Positions 29,121-38,852 of a stretch of 64,000 bases of DNA are shown one piece after another. Made by a program: the position numbers and the translations under genes. The notes below the pieces were generated by a model. It saw nothing but the letters and a program-made list of their open reading frames with translations, was not told the DNA's origin and did not search any database. Source of the stretch: Pseudomonas synxantha BG33R (GTDB lineage Bacteria > Pseudomonadota > Gammaproteobacteria > Pseudomonadales > Pseudomonadaceae); assembly GCF_000263715.2 (NCBI RefSeq), contig NZ_CM001514.1:5642498-5706497 (forward strand). The letters are read 5' to 3'. Every line of letters begins with the position of its first letter. Position 1 is the stretch's first letter.

Positions 29121-29366
29121 CGCCCAGACTCCACTGCTAAAAAAGGGTCGCCAGCTTAGCACAGGCCCTTGAAACAGCAGCGCCCCGGATAAAATCGATA
29201 AATGACTGCGTTTGCCGGTAAATTGGCTAATCGAGGCAGAATGTGTCTGGTAAGCTGGCGCCAAATCAATGGCGCATTGCCATGATTCTCACAGCCTGCA
29301 TCAATGCCGATGCCGCTGGATAAAAACAACGCCACTTACACCGTGCAGTCTTTTCGGGATACAACC

Positions 29367-30011
29367 ATGGTTGCTCTTACTCCCACACCCAAGATCAAGA
29401 ACCTCGACAAGCTGTTGATGCATTGTCAGCGTCGGCGTCATCCGGCCAAGCACAACATCATCTGCGCCGGCGAGCGCTCGGAAACCCTGTTCTTCATTAT
29501 CAAGGGCTCGGTCACCATCCTGATCGAAGATGAAGACGGTCGCGAAATGATCATTGCCTACCTCAACACCGGCGATTTCTTCGGAGAGCTGGGGTTGTTT
29601 GAACAAGCAGGCAAAGAACAGGAGCGTAGCGCCTGGGTCCGAACCAAAGTCGAGTGCGAAGTGGCCGAGATCAGCTATGCGAAATTTCGCGAATTGGCCC
29701 AGCATGATCCGGATATCCTGTACGCCCTGAGCGGCCAGATCGCCCAGCGCCTGCGCGACACTACGCGCAAAGTCGGCGACCTGGCGTTCTTCGATGTGAC
29801 CGGTCGCGTGGCGCGTTGCCTGTTGGAGTTGTGCAAGCAACCCGATGCCATGACCCATCCCGACGGCATGCAAATCAAGGTCACCCGCCAGGAGATCGGG
29901 CGCATTGTCGGTTGTTCGAGGGAAATGGTCGGCCGCGTGCTCAAGGACTTGGAAGAGCGCAACCTGGTACACGTCAAAGGCAAGACGATGGTGGTATTCG
30001 GCACCCGTTAA
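29367..30011 (+). CDS. vfr: cAMP-binding global regulator Vfr (CRP family)
   Basis: 214 aa. The N-terminal cyclic-nucleotide domain contains the phosphate-binding cassette [11 protein letters not shown] followed by RSAWVR. A long dimer helix leads to the C-terminal winged helix with recognition motif [19 protein letters not shown]. In Pseudomonas Vfr controls virulence, quorum sensing and motility genes rather than carbon repression. The start at 29367 ([17 protein letters not shown]) matches known Vfr. Its stop overlaps the stop of the convergent ligase-like gene by four bases. The 29121-29366 gap is a divergent promoter region. Confidence 0.95.
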   Translation: MVALTPTPKIKNLDKLLMHCQRRRHPAKHNIICAGERSETLFFIIKGSVTILIEDEDGREMIIAYLNTGDFFGELGLFEQAGKEQERSAWVRTKVECEVAEISYAKFRELAQHDPDILYALSGQIAQRLRDTTRKVGDLAFFDVTGRVARCLLELCKQPDAMTHPDGMQIKVTRQEIGRIVGCSREMVGRVLKDLEERNLVHVKGKTMVVFGTR

Positions 30012-30703
30012 ACCGGCAGGAAGCTGGCCAGCATCTGACGGTACAAGGTATCGAGCCGATTGATCGCATCCGGTGCGGGAAAGGCTTCGTGCAGCGCGAT
30101 ATGGCTCTCGGCGCGAACCCGCTGCTCCAAGCCACAGGCTTGATTGAAGCGGTTGACCGCCGCAATCAACTCCTCACGATCGTTCTCCAGCAACATCGCC
30201 CCATGCACCAACCCGACCGGGCGGCCACCGCTTTGTCGCCAACGCTGGGCCGTGCCCACCATTTTGCGGCCATTGAGATTGACGTTGTAACGACCGTCGC
30301 AAAAGGCACCGTCAATTTCGCCGACGGATGCATCGCCGCCCAATTCAATCAATAGATCACAGATCGGTTGGCACAAGCGCTGATAACCCGTCTCGATGCG
30401 CCCGTGGTCGCCTTCGCTACGGGGCGGGGCATAGACCAGGGCGATATTGACCGTGGCGCCGGACTGCGGCACAGGCTCACCACCGGTTTCACGCAGCAAT
30501 ACCGGCCAACCCGGATCGGCCGAGACTTGGCTCGCCACCGCGAAGGCAGGCAGCCGGCTCAAACGGCGCGGCATGACGAGCGCTTGGTCGCTGGGCTGCC
30601 AGAACAGCAGCCCGAATTCCTGCTCTTGCGCGCAAACGGCTGCCAATAGGGCTTGCTCGGCGGCAAGGCCTGCTTCGACAGTCATGATCACGGGCTGGAG
30701 CAT
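30008..30703 (-). CDS. Lipoate-protein ligase family protein
   Basis: 231 aa of the BPL/LplA/LipB fold. The [21 protein letters not shown] block is the ligase-type nucleotide loop, and the Lys in [12 protein letters not shown] fits the catalytic lysine of lipoate ligases. It is shorter than E. coli LplA because the accessory C-terminal domain is missing. It may transfer lipoate or octanoate; the actual acyl group is not known. The start at 30703 gives the compact family length. Confidence 0.82.
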   Translation of the reverse strand: MLQPVIMTVEAGLAAEQALLAAVCAQEQEFGLLFWQPSDQALVMPRRLSRLPAFAVASQVSADPGWPVLLRETGGEPVPQSGATVNIALVYAPPRSEGDHGRIETGYQRLCQPICDLLIELGGDASVGEIDGAFCDGRYNVNLNGRKMVGTAQRWRQSGGRPVGLVHGAMLLENDREELIAAVNRFNQACGLEQRVRAESHIALHEAFPAPDAINRLDTLYRQMLASFLPV

Positions 30704-30738
30704 CGAACATCTACCTATCTGAATAAACACAAAACCCA

Positions 30739-30767
30739 ATGTGGGAGCTGGCTTGCCTGCTCCCACA
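30739..30767. repeat. Solitary REP element
   Basis: TGTGGGAGC and GCTCCCACA flank TGGCTTGCCT, a palindromic REP sequence of the P. fluorescens type. It lies between the ligase-like gene and trpC. The first 19 bases match the left end of the REPIN at 35623. Confidence 0.8.
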
Positions 30768-30786
30768 GTTTCGAGCGTATTTCACA

Positions 30787-31623
30787 TCAATCCAATGTCG
30801 AACTGCTGATCGTCGTACCGCGCTCCGGAAAGAACAGGCGCTGCAGTTCCGCTCCCGGGTTCTCGGCGCGCATAAATGTCTCGCCCACCAGGAATGAGTA
30901 AACGCCGCTGATTTCCATCAGTTCCACATCGGCACGGTTGACGATGCCACTCTCGGTAATCACCAGGCGGTTGCGAGGAATACGCGGCAACAGATCCAGG
31001 GTATTTTCCAGGCTGACTTCAAAGGTATGCAGGTTACGGTTATTGACCCCCACCAGCGGGGTGTCGAGGGTTTTCAATGCGCGCTCCAGCTCATCGCCGT
31101 CATGCACTTCAACCAACACATCCAGGCCGACGCTTTTGGCCACGGCTGCCAACTCCGCCATCTTCACGTCATCCAGCGCCGAGACGATCAGCAATACGCA
31201 GTCGGCGCCCAGAGCACGGGCTTCGACGATCTGGTACGGGTCAACCATGAAATCCTTGCGGATCACCGGCAACTTGCAGGCAGCGCGAGCTTGTTGCAGG
31301 AATAGGTCCGAACCCTGGAAGTAGTCGATATCGGTCAACACAGACAGACAAGTCGCCCCGCCCTTCTCATAGCTGACGGCGATTTCAGCTGGTACGAAGT
31401 TTTCGCGGATCACGCCTTTGCTCGGCGAGGCTTTCTTGACCTCGGCGATCACTGCCGGTTGCTTGAGCTTGGCCTGGGCGATCAGAGCATTGGCAAAGCC
31501 ACGCGGCGCATCCGCGGTTTTAGCTTGCGCCTCAAGCTCAGCCAGGCTCACACGGGCGCGGCGTTCGGCCACTTCCTCGGCCTTGCGGGCCAGAATCTTT
31601 TCCAGAACGGTTGGCACACTCAT
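30787..31623 (-). CDS. trpC: Indole-3-glycerol phosphate synthase
   Basis: 278 aa TIM barrel that closes the indole ring in tryptophan synthesis. Typical motifs: [15 protein letters not shown] (substrate-binding Lys), [43 protein letters not shown] and the ESGI block. This is a separate TrpC without fused TrpF. Its ATG overlaps the trpD stop by four bases (ATGA). Last gene of trpGDC. Confidence 0.97.
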   Translation of the reverse strand: MSVPTVLEKILARKAEEVAERRARVSLAELEAQAKTADAPRGFANALIAQAKLKQPAVIAEVKKASPSKGVIRENFVPAEIAVSYEKGGATCLSVLTDIDYFQGSDLFLQQARAACKLPVIRKDFMVDPYQIVEARALGADCVLLIVSALDDVKMAELAAVAKSVGLDVLVEVHDGDELERALKTLDTPLVGVNNRNLHTFEVSLENTLDLLPRIPRNRLVITESGIVNRADVELMEISGVYSFLVGETFMRAENPGAELQRLFFPERGTTISSSTLD

Positions 31624-32669
31624 CCCTCATTCTCCATCTTGAATACGGCAGTGAATGCACCCAGCTCTTCGAGCTTCTCTCGAGCCAGACCGGTGTGCAG
31701 CGCATCGTGGGCCAACGCGACACCTTCCTTAAGACTATAGGCATGGTCGGCTGCGTAAAGTGCCGCGCCAGCATTCAGAACGATCATTTCCGCAGCTTTC
31801 TGGCCGTTTTCGGTTTTGCGACGCCCCAGGGCATCGCGAATCAGTTCCAGCGAAGCCGCCGGGCTTTCCACTGCCAGGCCGTGCAAACTCTGGCTTTTCA
31901 TGCCCAAGTCTTCAGGCTCGACCCAGTATTCGGTGACCTCGTCGTTTTTCAGCTCTGCAACAAAGGTCGGCGCCGCCAGGCTGAACTCGTCCAGGCCGTC
32001 TTTGGAATGCACTACCAGCACATGCTTGCTGCCCAAACGCTGCAAGACTTCGGCCAGCGGCCGGCACAATGCCTGGCTGAACACTCCCACCACCTGATGC
32101 TTCACACCGGCCGGATTCGTAAGCGGGCCAAGCATGTTGAACAGGGTACGCAGGCCAAGGTCTTTGCGCGGGCCGGCCGCGTGTTTCATGGCGCCGTGAT
32201 GGGATTGGGCAAACATGAAGCCGATGCCAACGCTGTCGATACAGCGCGCGACTTGCACAGGCGTGAGGTTCAGATAGATGCCGGCCGCTTCCAGCAAGTC
32301 GGCACTGCCGCTCTTGCCGGACACCGCGCGGTTACCGTGCTTGGCAACGGTGCAACCAGCGGCGGCCACCACGAAGGATGAAGCTGTAGAGACGTTGAAA
32401 ATATTCGCACCGTCACCGCCGGTGCCGACCACATCGACGACGCCGTCGAGGGTCTTGAGCTCAACCTTGTCCGCCAGCTCACGCATCACCGAGACCGCGC
32501 CGACGATTTCGTCGATGCTCTCGCTCTTCATGCGCATTGCCATCATAAAGGCGCCGATCTGCGCGTCGGTGCATTGACCGGTCATGATTTCGCGCATCAC
32601 ATCGCTCATTTCAGCGGTGCTCAGGTCCAGATGGCCGACGATACGGCTCAGGGCAGTCTTGATATCCAT
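31620..32669 (-). CDS. trpD: Anthranilate phosphoribosyltransferase
   Basis: 349 aa. Transfers phosphoribose from PRPP to anthranilate. The PRPP loop [33 protein letters not shown] and the [20 protein letters not shown] block are intact. It overlaps trpC and follows trpG after nine bases, so trpGDC is one transcript. Confidence 0.98.
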   Translation of the reverse strand: MDIKTALSRIVGHLDLSTAEMSDVMREIMTGQCTDAQIGAFMMAMRMKSESIDEIVGAVSVMRELADKVELKTLDGVVDVVGTGGDGANIFNVSTASSFVVAAAGCTVAKHGNRAVSGKSGSADLLEAAGIYLNLTPVQVARCIDSVGIGFMFAQSHHGAMKHAAGPRKDLGLRTLFNMLGPLTNPAGVKHQVVGVFSQALCRPLAEVLQRLGSKHVLVVHSKDGLDEFSLAAPTFVAELKNDEVTEYWVEPEDLGMKSQSLHGLAVESPAASLELIRDALGRRKTENGQKAAEMIVLNAGAALYAADHAYSLKEGVALAHDALHTGLAREKLEELGAFTAVFKMENEG

Positions 32670-32678
32670 GAAAAGTCC

Positions 32679-33272
32679 TTAGCGCGTGCCGCCGCTCTGC
32701 TTGAGAAAGTTGGCGAACAGCTCGTAGCCCTGCTCGGTCAGGATTGATTCAGGGTGAAACTGCACCCCTTCGATGTTCAGTGTCTTGTGACGCAGGCCCA
32801 TGATCTCGTCGACCGAACCGTCTTCCAACTGGGTCCAGGCGGTCAGTTCCAGGCATTCAGGCAAGGTGTCACGCTTGACCACCAGCGAGTGGTAACGGGT
32901 CACCGTCACCGGCATGTTCAGGCCTCGGAATACACCAAGGTCCTTATGGAACACCGGGCTGGTCTTGCCATGCATCACCTGACGCGCACGCACCACATCG
33001 CCGCCAAACGCCTGACCAATGGACTGGTGACCCAGGCACACGCCCAGGATCGGCAGTTTGCCGGCGAAATACTGGATGGCTTCCAGCGAGATACCCGCCT
33101 CGGTCGGCGTGCAAGGGCCAGGCGAAACCACAATGCGCTCAGGGTTCAGGGCGGCGATTTGCGCAACGGTGAGTTCATCATTGCGCACCACCTTGACGTC
33201 CGCACCCAGCTCGCCCAAGTACTGCACAACGTTGTAGGTAAAGGAATCGTAGTTATCAATCATCAGCAACAT
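32679..33272 (-). CDS. trpG: Anthranilate synthase component II (glutamine amidotransferase)
   Basis: 197 aa class I amidotransferase. The nucleophile Cys lies in [15 protein letters not shown] and the His-Glu pair in [13 protein letters not shown]. It supplies ammonia to TrpE and may double as PabA. It is preceded by a 168-nt leader that begins after a short Trp-containing ORF (33441-33527). trpE is not adjacent but lies 2.4 kb away beyond an opposite-strand esterase gene. Confidence 0.97.
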   Translation of the reverse strand: MLLMIDNYDSFTYNVVQYLGELGADVKVVRNDELTVAQIAALNPERIVVSPGPCTPTEAGISLEAIQYFAGKLPILGVCLGHQSIGQAFGGDVVRARQVMHGKTSPVFHKDLGVFRGLNMPVTVTRYHSLVVKRDTLPECLELTAWTQLEDGSVDEIMGLRHKTLNIEGVQFHPESILTEQGYELFANFLKQSGGTR

Positions 33273-33440
33273 GTGGGTTCAAACCTCTTGAATTCACTGA
33301 TTTCAAATGACCGCCTTCCAGGAGAGTAACCCGCTGCCAAACGCACGTTCCGGTTGCCGGGGTTGGCCGGCAAGGGGCGTCAGACACAGGGTGAAGAAGG
33401 CAGATCGGTACAGGTCCGGCCGGGCCGGCAGAGAAAAATG

Positions 33441-33527
33441 TCAGGCGCGCCAACGCCAACGGGCGTGTGCCTTGACTACTCGCATCAAGAGTTTGCTGAT
33501 GATCAACACGGGGAGGGTCTCATTCAT
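33441..33527 (-). CDS. Trp-containing leader peptide of trpGDC (putative)
   Basis: 28-codon ORF ending in HARWRWRA-stop. An in-frame internal ATG at 33485 gives a 14-residue peptide, MRVVKAHARWRWRA. Two Trp codons lie six to four codons before the stop, 168 nt before trpG. The last 69 bases match the 3' end of gph (upstream of trpE) at 55 positions. Downstream the leader has GC-rich inverted repeats (TTGCCGG / CCGGCAA at 33355-33374, and GCCGGCC segments near 33410-33430) that could form alternative structures, but no U tract is obvious. Attenuation of trpE and trpGDC by tRNA-Trp has been reported in P. putida. Neither start has a strong Shine-Dalgarno. Confidence 0.75.
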   Translation of the reverse strand: MNETLPVLIISKLLMRVVKAHARWRWRA

Positions 33528-33682
33528 ACGTTCAGGCACAGTAACGTAGCCTCGCCAGCGGTGCAATATGGAGCAGCAAATACGGGGCCCCGCGTAGGCG
33601 CATTCCGCATATACCTACAGAAAATGCCGGAAGTTTTGCTAGTGTTTTGTTTCCTGCATAAAAACAACCAAATGGAATTCTC

Positions 33683-35605
33683 ATGCTCAAACCAGCGTTT
33701 TTCACACCCCTTGCCGGCTGCCTCTTGGCACTGGCCTGCACCCAAGCCTTTGGCGCCCCGACGCCTTATTCAACCATGGTGGTTTTTGGCGATAGCCTGG
33801 CCGATGCAGGCCAGTTCCCCGACGGTTCGAATGGCTCGACACTACGTTTTACCAACCGGACAGGTCCAAGCTTCCAGGGTGAGTACGGCCTGGTTTCATC
33901 AACCCTGTTGGGCACCAAACTGGGTGTGGCCCCCAACGACTTGAATGCCTCCACCTCACCGGTTCGGGCGGCCCAAGGCTTGCCAGACGGAAGCAACTGG
34001 GCGGTCGGTGGCTACCGCACCGATAACATCCTGGACTCTATTACCTCGGTTTCCAACGCCGCGATCCCACCCGGAAATCCTGGCGGTGGCACAGTATTGC
34101 GCCGTCGCCAGGGCTATCTACCGGCTAATGGCGGGCGAGCCGACCCGAACGCGCTCTACTTCCTCTCCGGTGGTGGCAATGACTTCCTTCAGGGCCGCGT
34201 GCTCAGCCCCGCGCAAGCAGTCGCCGCAGGTGGGAGACTGGCCGACAGTGCCCAAGTGCTGCAGCAAGCCGGTGCGCGTTACATCATGGTGTGGATGCTG
34301 CCCGACCTGGGGCTGACGCCAGCCATCAACGGCACCCCACAGCAGGCCGCAACCTCTGCCCTGAGCAATATTTTCAACCAATCGTTGGTACAGCGTCTGT
34401 CACAAATCGATGCCCAGGTTATTCCACTGAACATCCCGCTGCTATTGAACGAAGCCTTCGCCGATCCTGCGCGCTTCGGCCTCGCAACCGGGCAAAACCT
34501 GACCGGCACCTGCTTCAGCGGCAACAGCTGCACCGCCAACCCGGTCTATGGCATCGGCGGCACCAACCCGGACCCGACCAAGCTGGTCTACAACGACTCG
34601 GTCCACCCCACCGTAGCCGGGCAACAGTTGATCGCCGACTATGCCTATTCGCTGCTCGCAGCGCCCTGGGAGCTGACCTTGCTGCCGGAAATGGCCCAAG
34701 GCACGTTGCGCGCCCATCAGGACGAACTACGCAACCAATGGCAAGCAGACAACGGCCACTGGCAAGCCGTCGGCCAATGGCGCGCAATCGTGGCCGGTGG
34801 CGGCCAGCGCCTGGACTTCGATGATCAGAGCAGTTCAGCCAGTGGTGACGGCAGCGGCTATAACCTGAATATCGGTGGCAGCTACCGGCTTGATGACGAT
34901 TGGCGTGTGGGCGTTGCAGCCGGCCTGTACCGGCAGACACTCGAAGCCGGGGCCAGCGACTCGGACTACAAGCTCAACAGCTACATGGGCACGGCATTCG
35001 CGCAATATCAGCACAATCAATGGTGGGCCGACGCCGCGTTAACGGGTGGCAAGCTGGACTTCGACAGCCTCAAACGCAAGTTCGCCCTGGGCGTCAACGA
35101 AGCGTCCGAGAAAGGCGACACCGACGGCTGGCTCTGGGCCTTGAGCGCTCGCTTGGGTTACGACCTTGCTGCACCGGGTAGCGATTGGCACCTGTCACCC
35201 TTCGTCAGCGCCGATTACGCACGCGTCGAAGTGAATGGCTACTCGGAGAAAAACAGTCGCTCCACCGCACTGACCTTTGATGACCAACAACGCGACTCCA
35301 GGCGCCTGGGCGTCGGCCTGCAAGGTAGCTACCGCATCACCCCGCAAACCCAGGTATTTGGCGAAGTGGCCCACGAGCATGAGTTCGAAAATGACACCCA
35401 GAAGGTGAACATTTCGCTCAACAGTGTTCAGGGGATCGACTTCAAGCTGGACGGCTACACGCCTCGCAGCAACTCTGACCGTTTGAGCCTTGGGGTCAGC
35501 CACAAACTGACTCAGGAGCTGGCGTTGCGGGCGGCATATAACGTGAGGAAGGATGACAACCTAACCCAGCAAGGGGTCAATGTGGGGGTGAGTCTGGATT
35601 TCTAA
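33683..35605 (+). CDS. estA: Autotransporter GDSL esterase (EstA-like)
   Basis: 640 aa. Signal peptide about residues 1-24. The GDSL esterase passenger has nucleophile Ser38 in [12 protein letters not shown], the GGGNDF block and the Asp-His pair in [15 protein letters not shown]. An autotransporter beta-barrel (about residues 350-640) ends in VGVSLDF with a terminal Phe. The passenger stays on the cell surface. EstA of P. aeruginosa influences rhamnolipids and motility. It is transcribed opposite to the trp genes that flank it, so it is its own unit. Confidence 0.94.
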   Translation: MLKPAFFTPLAGCLLALACTQAFGAPTPYSTMVVFGDSLADAGQFPDGSNGSTLRFTNRTGPSFQGEYGLVSSTLLGTKLGVAPNDLNASTSPVRAAQGLPDGSNWAVGGYRTDNILDSITSVSNAAIPPGNPGGGTVLRRRQGYLPANGGRADPNALYFLSGGGNDFLQGRVLSPAQAVAAGGRLADSAQVLQQAGARYIMVWMLPDLGLTPAINGTPQQAATSALSNIFNQSLVQRLSQIDAQVIPLNIPLLLNEAFADPARFGLATGQNLTGTCFSGNSCTANPVYGIGGTNPDPTKLVYNDSVHPTVAGQQLIADYAYSLLAAPWELTLLPEMAQGTLRAHQDELRNQWQADNGHWQAVGQWRAIVAGGGQRLDFDDQSSSASGDGSGYNLNIGGSYRLDDDWRVGVAAGLYRQTLEAGASDSDYKLNSYMGTAFAQYQHNQWWADAALTGGKLDFDSLKRKFALGVNEASEKGDTDGWLWALSARLGYDLAAPGSDWHLSPFVSADYARVEVNGYSEKNSRSTALTFDDQQRDSRRLGVGLQGSYRITPQTQVFGEVAHEHEFENDTQKVNISLNSVQGIDFKLDGYTPRSNSDRLSLGVSHKLTQELALRAAYNVRKDDNLTQQGVNVGVSLDF

Positions 35606-35622
35606 ATACCACGCAAAACAAA

Positions 35623-35713
35623 TGTGGGAGCTGGCTTGCCTGCGATGGCGGTGGATCAGTCACTGAATATCTCGAGTGATACACCGCCATCGCGGGCAAG
35701 CCCGCTCCCACAC
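35623..35713. repeat. REPIN (paired inverted REP elements)
   Basis: TGTGGGAGCTGGCTTGCCTG at the left and GGGCAAGCCCGCTCCCACAC at the right are inverted REP ends. Inner arms GCGATGGCGGTG / CACCGCCATCGC extend the pairing around a roughly 30-base core. It sits between the convergent stops of estA and trpE and may act as their terminator. Such elements are mobilised in trans by RAYT transposases. Confidence 0.88.
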
Positions 35714-35727
35714 TTTTTATTCCAGCT

Positions 35728-37209
35728 TTAGTCTTGTGGAGTTTGCTCTGCCAGCGCCACAGCACGGAACATCGCCCGGCGCTTGTTCAAGGTTTCTTCC
35801 CACTCAAGGGCCGGCACCGAGTCCGCCACAATCCCGCCACCGGCCTGTACATGCAGTTCGCCATCCTTGATCACCGCGGTGCGGATCGCGATCGCAGTGT
35901 CCATATTGCCGTTCCAGGCGAAGTAACCGACGGCACCGCCATACACGCCACGCTTGACCGGCTCCAGTTCGTCGATGATTTCCATCGCACGGATTTTCGG
36001 TGCGCCCGACAAGGTGCCCGCCGGCAAAATCGCGCGCAGTGCATCCATCGCCGTCAGCCCGGCCTTCAGTTCGCCAGTCACGTTGGACACGATGTGCATC
36101 ACGTTGGAGTAGCGCTCGATGACCATCTTCTCGGTCAACTTCACCGAACCGATTTCTGAAACACGCCCGGTGTCATTGCGCCCCAGGTCGATCAGCATCA
36201 GGTGCTCGGCGATTTCCTTGTCATCGCTGAGCAGGTCTTCTTCCAGCGCCAAGTCTGCCTCTTCGGTCGCGCCACGTGGGCGTGTGCCGGCAATCGGGCG
36301 TACGGTGATCAGGTTATCTTCGACACGCACCAGCACTTCCGGCGAGCTGCCCACCACGTGGAAGTCGCCAAAGTTGAAGAAGTACATATACGGCGTCGGG
36401 TTGAAGCACCGCAGCGCACGGTACAGGTCGATCGGCGCGGCCTTGAAGTCGATGGACATGCGTTGCGACGGCACCACTTGCATGCAGTCACCGGCGAGGA
36501 TGTATTGCTTGATGGTATCGACTGCGCGCTCGTAGTCATCCTGCGTAAAGCTGGAGCGAAACACCGGGTCGGCCGCGGGTGGGCGGCTCAGGTCGAGGCC
36601 GCGACGCGGGGTGATCGGCTGGCGGAGTTTTTCCAGCAGCGCCTGCAGACTGGCCTGGCCTTGCTCGAAGGCATCCGCTTGAGCAGGGTCGGCAAGCACA
36701 ATCGCATGCATCTTGCCGGCAAGGTTGTCGAACACCACGACCGCGTCGGAGACCATCAGCAAAATGTCCGGCACACCCAATGGGTCTGGGTTCGGGCATT
36801 TCCCAAGACGCTTTTCCACATAGCGCACACAGTCATAGCCGAAATACCCCACCAGGCCACCGTTGAAACGCGGCAGGCCGGCAATGGTCGGTACGTTATA
36901 GCGCGCCTTGAACGCTTCGACGAAGGCCAGCGGGTCTTCAACGTCATGGCTTTCGATCTCTACGCCATCGTGGGTGATGCTGACATGATGGTCGTGCACG
37001 CGCAGCACCGTGCGGCATGGCAGGCCGATGATCGAGTAACGGCCCCATTTCTCGCCGCCCTGTACCGATTCGAGCAGGTAAGAGTTGGGCGCATCGGCAA
37101 GCTTCAGATAAATCGACAATGGCGTGTCGAAGTCGGCCAGGGTTTCGCAGGCCAGGGGAATACGGTTATAGCCGGCAGCGGCCAAACGCAGGAATTCTTC
37201 ACGGATCAT
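35728..37209 (-). CDS. trpE: Anthranilate synthase component I
   Basis: 493 aa chorismate-utilising enzyme that makes anthranilate with ammonia from TrpG. The feedback motif is visible in [20 protein letters not shown] (the LLES Trp-binding site), so Trp inhibition is expected. The catalytic C-terminal domain contains [29 protein letters not shown] and [18 protein letters not shown]. The start at 37209 has GAGG upstream. It follows gph by 69 nt; the Trp-rich gph tail probably serves as its leader peptide. Confidence 0.98.
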   Translation of the reverse strand: MIREEFLRLAAAGYNRIPLACETLADFDTPLSIYLKLADAPNSYLLESVQGGEKWGRYSIIGLPCRTVLRVHDHHVSITHDGVEIESHDVEDPLAFVEAFKARYNVPTIAGLPRFNGGLVGYFGYDCVRYVEKRLGKCPNPDPLGVPDILLMVSDAVVVFDNLAGKMHAIVLADPAQADAFEQGQASLQALLEKLRQPITPRRGLDLSRPPAADPVFRSSFTQDDYERAVDTIKQYILAGDCMQVVPSQRMSIDFKAAPIDLYRALRCFNPTPYMYFFNFGDFHVVGSSPEVLVRVEDNLITVRPIAGTRPRGATEEADLALEEDLLSDDKEIAEHLMLIDLGRNDTGRVSEIGSVKLTEKMVIERYSNVMHIVSNVTGELKAGLTAMDALRAILPAGTLSGAPKIRAMEIIDELEPVKRGVYGGAVGYFAWNGNMDTAIAIRTAVIKDGELHVQAGGGIVADSVPALEWEETLNKRRAMFRAVALAEQTPQD

Positions 37210-37278
37210 GGGGGAGCCTCGTGGCTTGAGGGTCAAACGGTCAGGTAGGCAAACGTGCCGCAGCGCGGCGAGAATCAG

Positions 37279-37323
37279 TCAGGCGCGCCAACGCCAGCGG
37301 GCCAGGGCCTTGATGACTTTCAT
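37279..37323 (-). promoter_or_regulatory. Putative trpE leader peptide nested in the gph 3' end
   Basis: The last codons of gph contain an in-frame ATG that encodes [14 protein letters not shown], 14 residues with two Trp. It has the same length, pattern and stop as the internal ORF before trpG. A small GCCGC/GCGGC hairpin (37257-37269) follows, 48 nt before trpE. No strong Shine-Dalgarno precedes the internal ATG, so ribosomes finishing gph may serve instead. Regulation by Trp-codon stalling is inferred. Confidence 0.65.
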
Positions 37324-38097
37324 CCAGAGTTTGCGAGTGACCACCACGATGGCGTTTCCAGAAGGGGACGGATCAATGTCGGGCAACGTTATCTCAGCGC
37401 CCGCTCCCAGGCAACCGGGGATTAGCAGGCGCAGATCATCAATCACCAGCGCCGGCGACTCTTCGGCAATCGGGCGCCCGTGGTTGTAGCCGTAGCTCAA
37501 GGCTACGCACTGCACGCCTGCAGCTTTTGCCGCCAGTACATCACTGCGCGAATCGCCGACAAACAACGACTGGGACGCCGGGATATTCGCCATTTTCATC
37601 ACAAAGAACAGTGCGGCCGGGTCAGGCTTCTTCTGCGGCAAGGTATCGCCACCGATGATCCAGCGAAAATAACGGCCGATTTTCATCTGGTCCAACAGCG
37701 GCGCGACAAAGCGCTCCGGCTTGTTGGTGATCAAGGCCATTTCCACGCCCTGCTTGCTCAGCCATTTGAGAGTGTCACGCACGCCGGGGTAGACCACGGT
37801 GAGTTCGTGGCCGTTTTCGTACGCGACATTGAACAGTTCCAGAGCGTGCTCGGCTTCCACCTCATCGACACCCGAAGCGTCGATATTGTTGGCCAGGGCC
37901 CGGCGCACCAGCATCGGCGCGCCGTTGCCGACCCACTCGCGCACCGACTCGATCCCCGCCGGCTTGCGCCCCAGTTTGAGCAGCATCTGGTCCACCGCCG
38001 CTGCCAGGTCAGGCACCGAGTCGATCAGCGTACCGTCCAGATCGAACATCACCAGCCGTGGCAGCTTGCCGGGGAACAGCTGCTCGAAGCCGCTCAT
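37279..38097 (-). CDS. gph: Phosphoglycolate phosphatase with Trp-containing tail
   Basis: 272 aa HAD hydrolase that removes 2-phosphoglycolate. Motif I is [11 protein letters not shown], motif [10 protein letters not shown], motif III the Lys in LPQKKPDP and motif [14 protein letters not shown]. After the HAD core, a tail of about 30 residues ends in [15 protein letters not shown]. This tail is not needed for the fold, and P. aeruginosa Gph has a similar one. It precedes trpE and looks like a built-in attenuation leader. It overlaps the rpe stop by four bases. Confidence 0.95.
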   Translation of the reverse strand: MSGFEQLFPGKLPRLVMFDLDGTLIDSVPDLAAAVDQMLLKLGRKPAGIESVREWVGNGAPMLVRRALANNIDASGVDEVEAEHALELFNVAYENGHELTVVYPGVRDTLKWLSKQGVEMALITNKPERFVAPLLDQMKIGRYFRWIIGGDTLPQKKPDPAALFFVMKMANIPASQSLFVGDSRSDVLAAKAAGVQCVALSYGYNHGRPIAEESPALVIDDLRLLIPGCLGAGAEITLPDIDPSPSGNAIVVVTRKLWMKVIKALARWRWRA

Positions 38098-38768
38098 GGA
38101 CGCGTCAGCGCCAGTTCGGCACGCATCGTGTCGATGACGGCCTGGTAGTCCGGTGCGTTGAAGATCGCCGAGCCTGCCACGAAGGTATCGGCGCCGGCGG
38201 CAGCGATTTCACGAATATTGTTGACGTTGACCCCGCCGTCGATCTCTAGGCGGATATCGCGCCCTGAGGCGTCGATCAGCGCTCGCGCTTCACGCAGCTT
38301 GTTCAGGGTGCCCGGGATGAACTTCTGCCCGCCGAAACCTGGGTTGACGCTCATCAGCAGCACCATGTCGACCTTGTCCATCACGTACTCAAGCACGTTC
38401 AGCGGAGTGGCCGGGTTGAACACCAGGCCCGCCTTGCAGCCGCCTTCGCGGATCAGTTGCAGGGTGCGGTCGACGTGCAGCGTGGCTTCCGGGTGGAAGG
38501 TAATGTAGGTCGCGCCGGCCTCGATGAAGTCACCGATGATGCGGTCCACGGGGCTGACCATCAGGTGGGCGTCGATCGGCGCGGTGATGCCGTATTTGCG
38601 CAGCGCTGCGCAGACCATCGGGCCTATGGTCAGGTTGGGTACGTAGTGGTTGTCCATGACATCGAAGTGCACGAAGTCGGCACCCGCGGCCAACACCTTG
38701 TCCACTTCCTCACCCAGGCGGGCGAAGTCGGCGGAGAGAATCGATGGAGCAATGACGAAGGGCTGCAT
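38094..38768 (-). CDS. rpe: Ribulose-phosphate 3-epimerase
   Basis: 224 aa TIM barrel of the pentose phosphate pathway. Metal and active-site motifs: [51 protein letters not shown] and EIDGGVN. The start at 38768 ([19 protein letters not shown]) is the family N-terminus, with a purine-rich AAAAAAGGTGCG stretch upstream. It forms an rpe-gph-trpE operon, an order conserved in many gammaproteobacteria. Confidence 0.97.
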   Translation of the reverse strand: MQPFVIAPSILSADFARLGEEVDKVLAAGADFVHFDVMDNHYVPNLTIGPMVCAALRKYGITAPIDAHLMVSPVDRIIGDFIEAGATYITFHPEATLHVDRTLQLIREGGCKAGLVFNPATPLNVLEYVMDKVDMVLLMSVNPGFGGQKFIPGTLNKLREARALIDASGRDIRLEIDGGVNVNNIREIAAAGADTFVAGSAIFNAPDYQAVIDTMRAELALTRP

Positions 38769-38852
38769 GACGCACCTTTTTTGAGCTAAATCACGATGGC
38801 GCGCATTGTATACCTCATGCTTTGCTGCGCGCACCGTGACCTAACTCAACGG

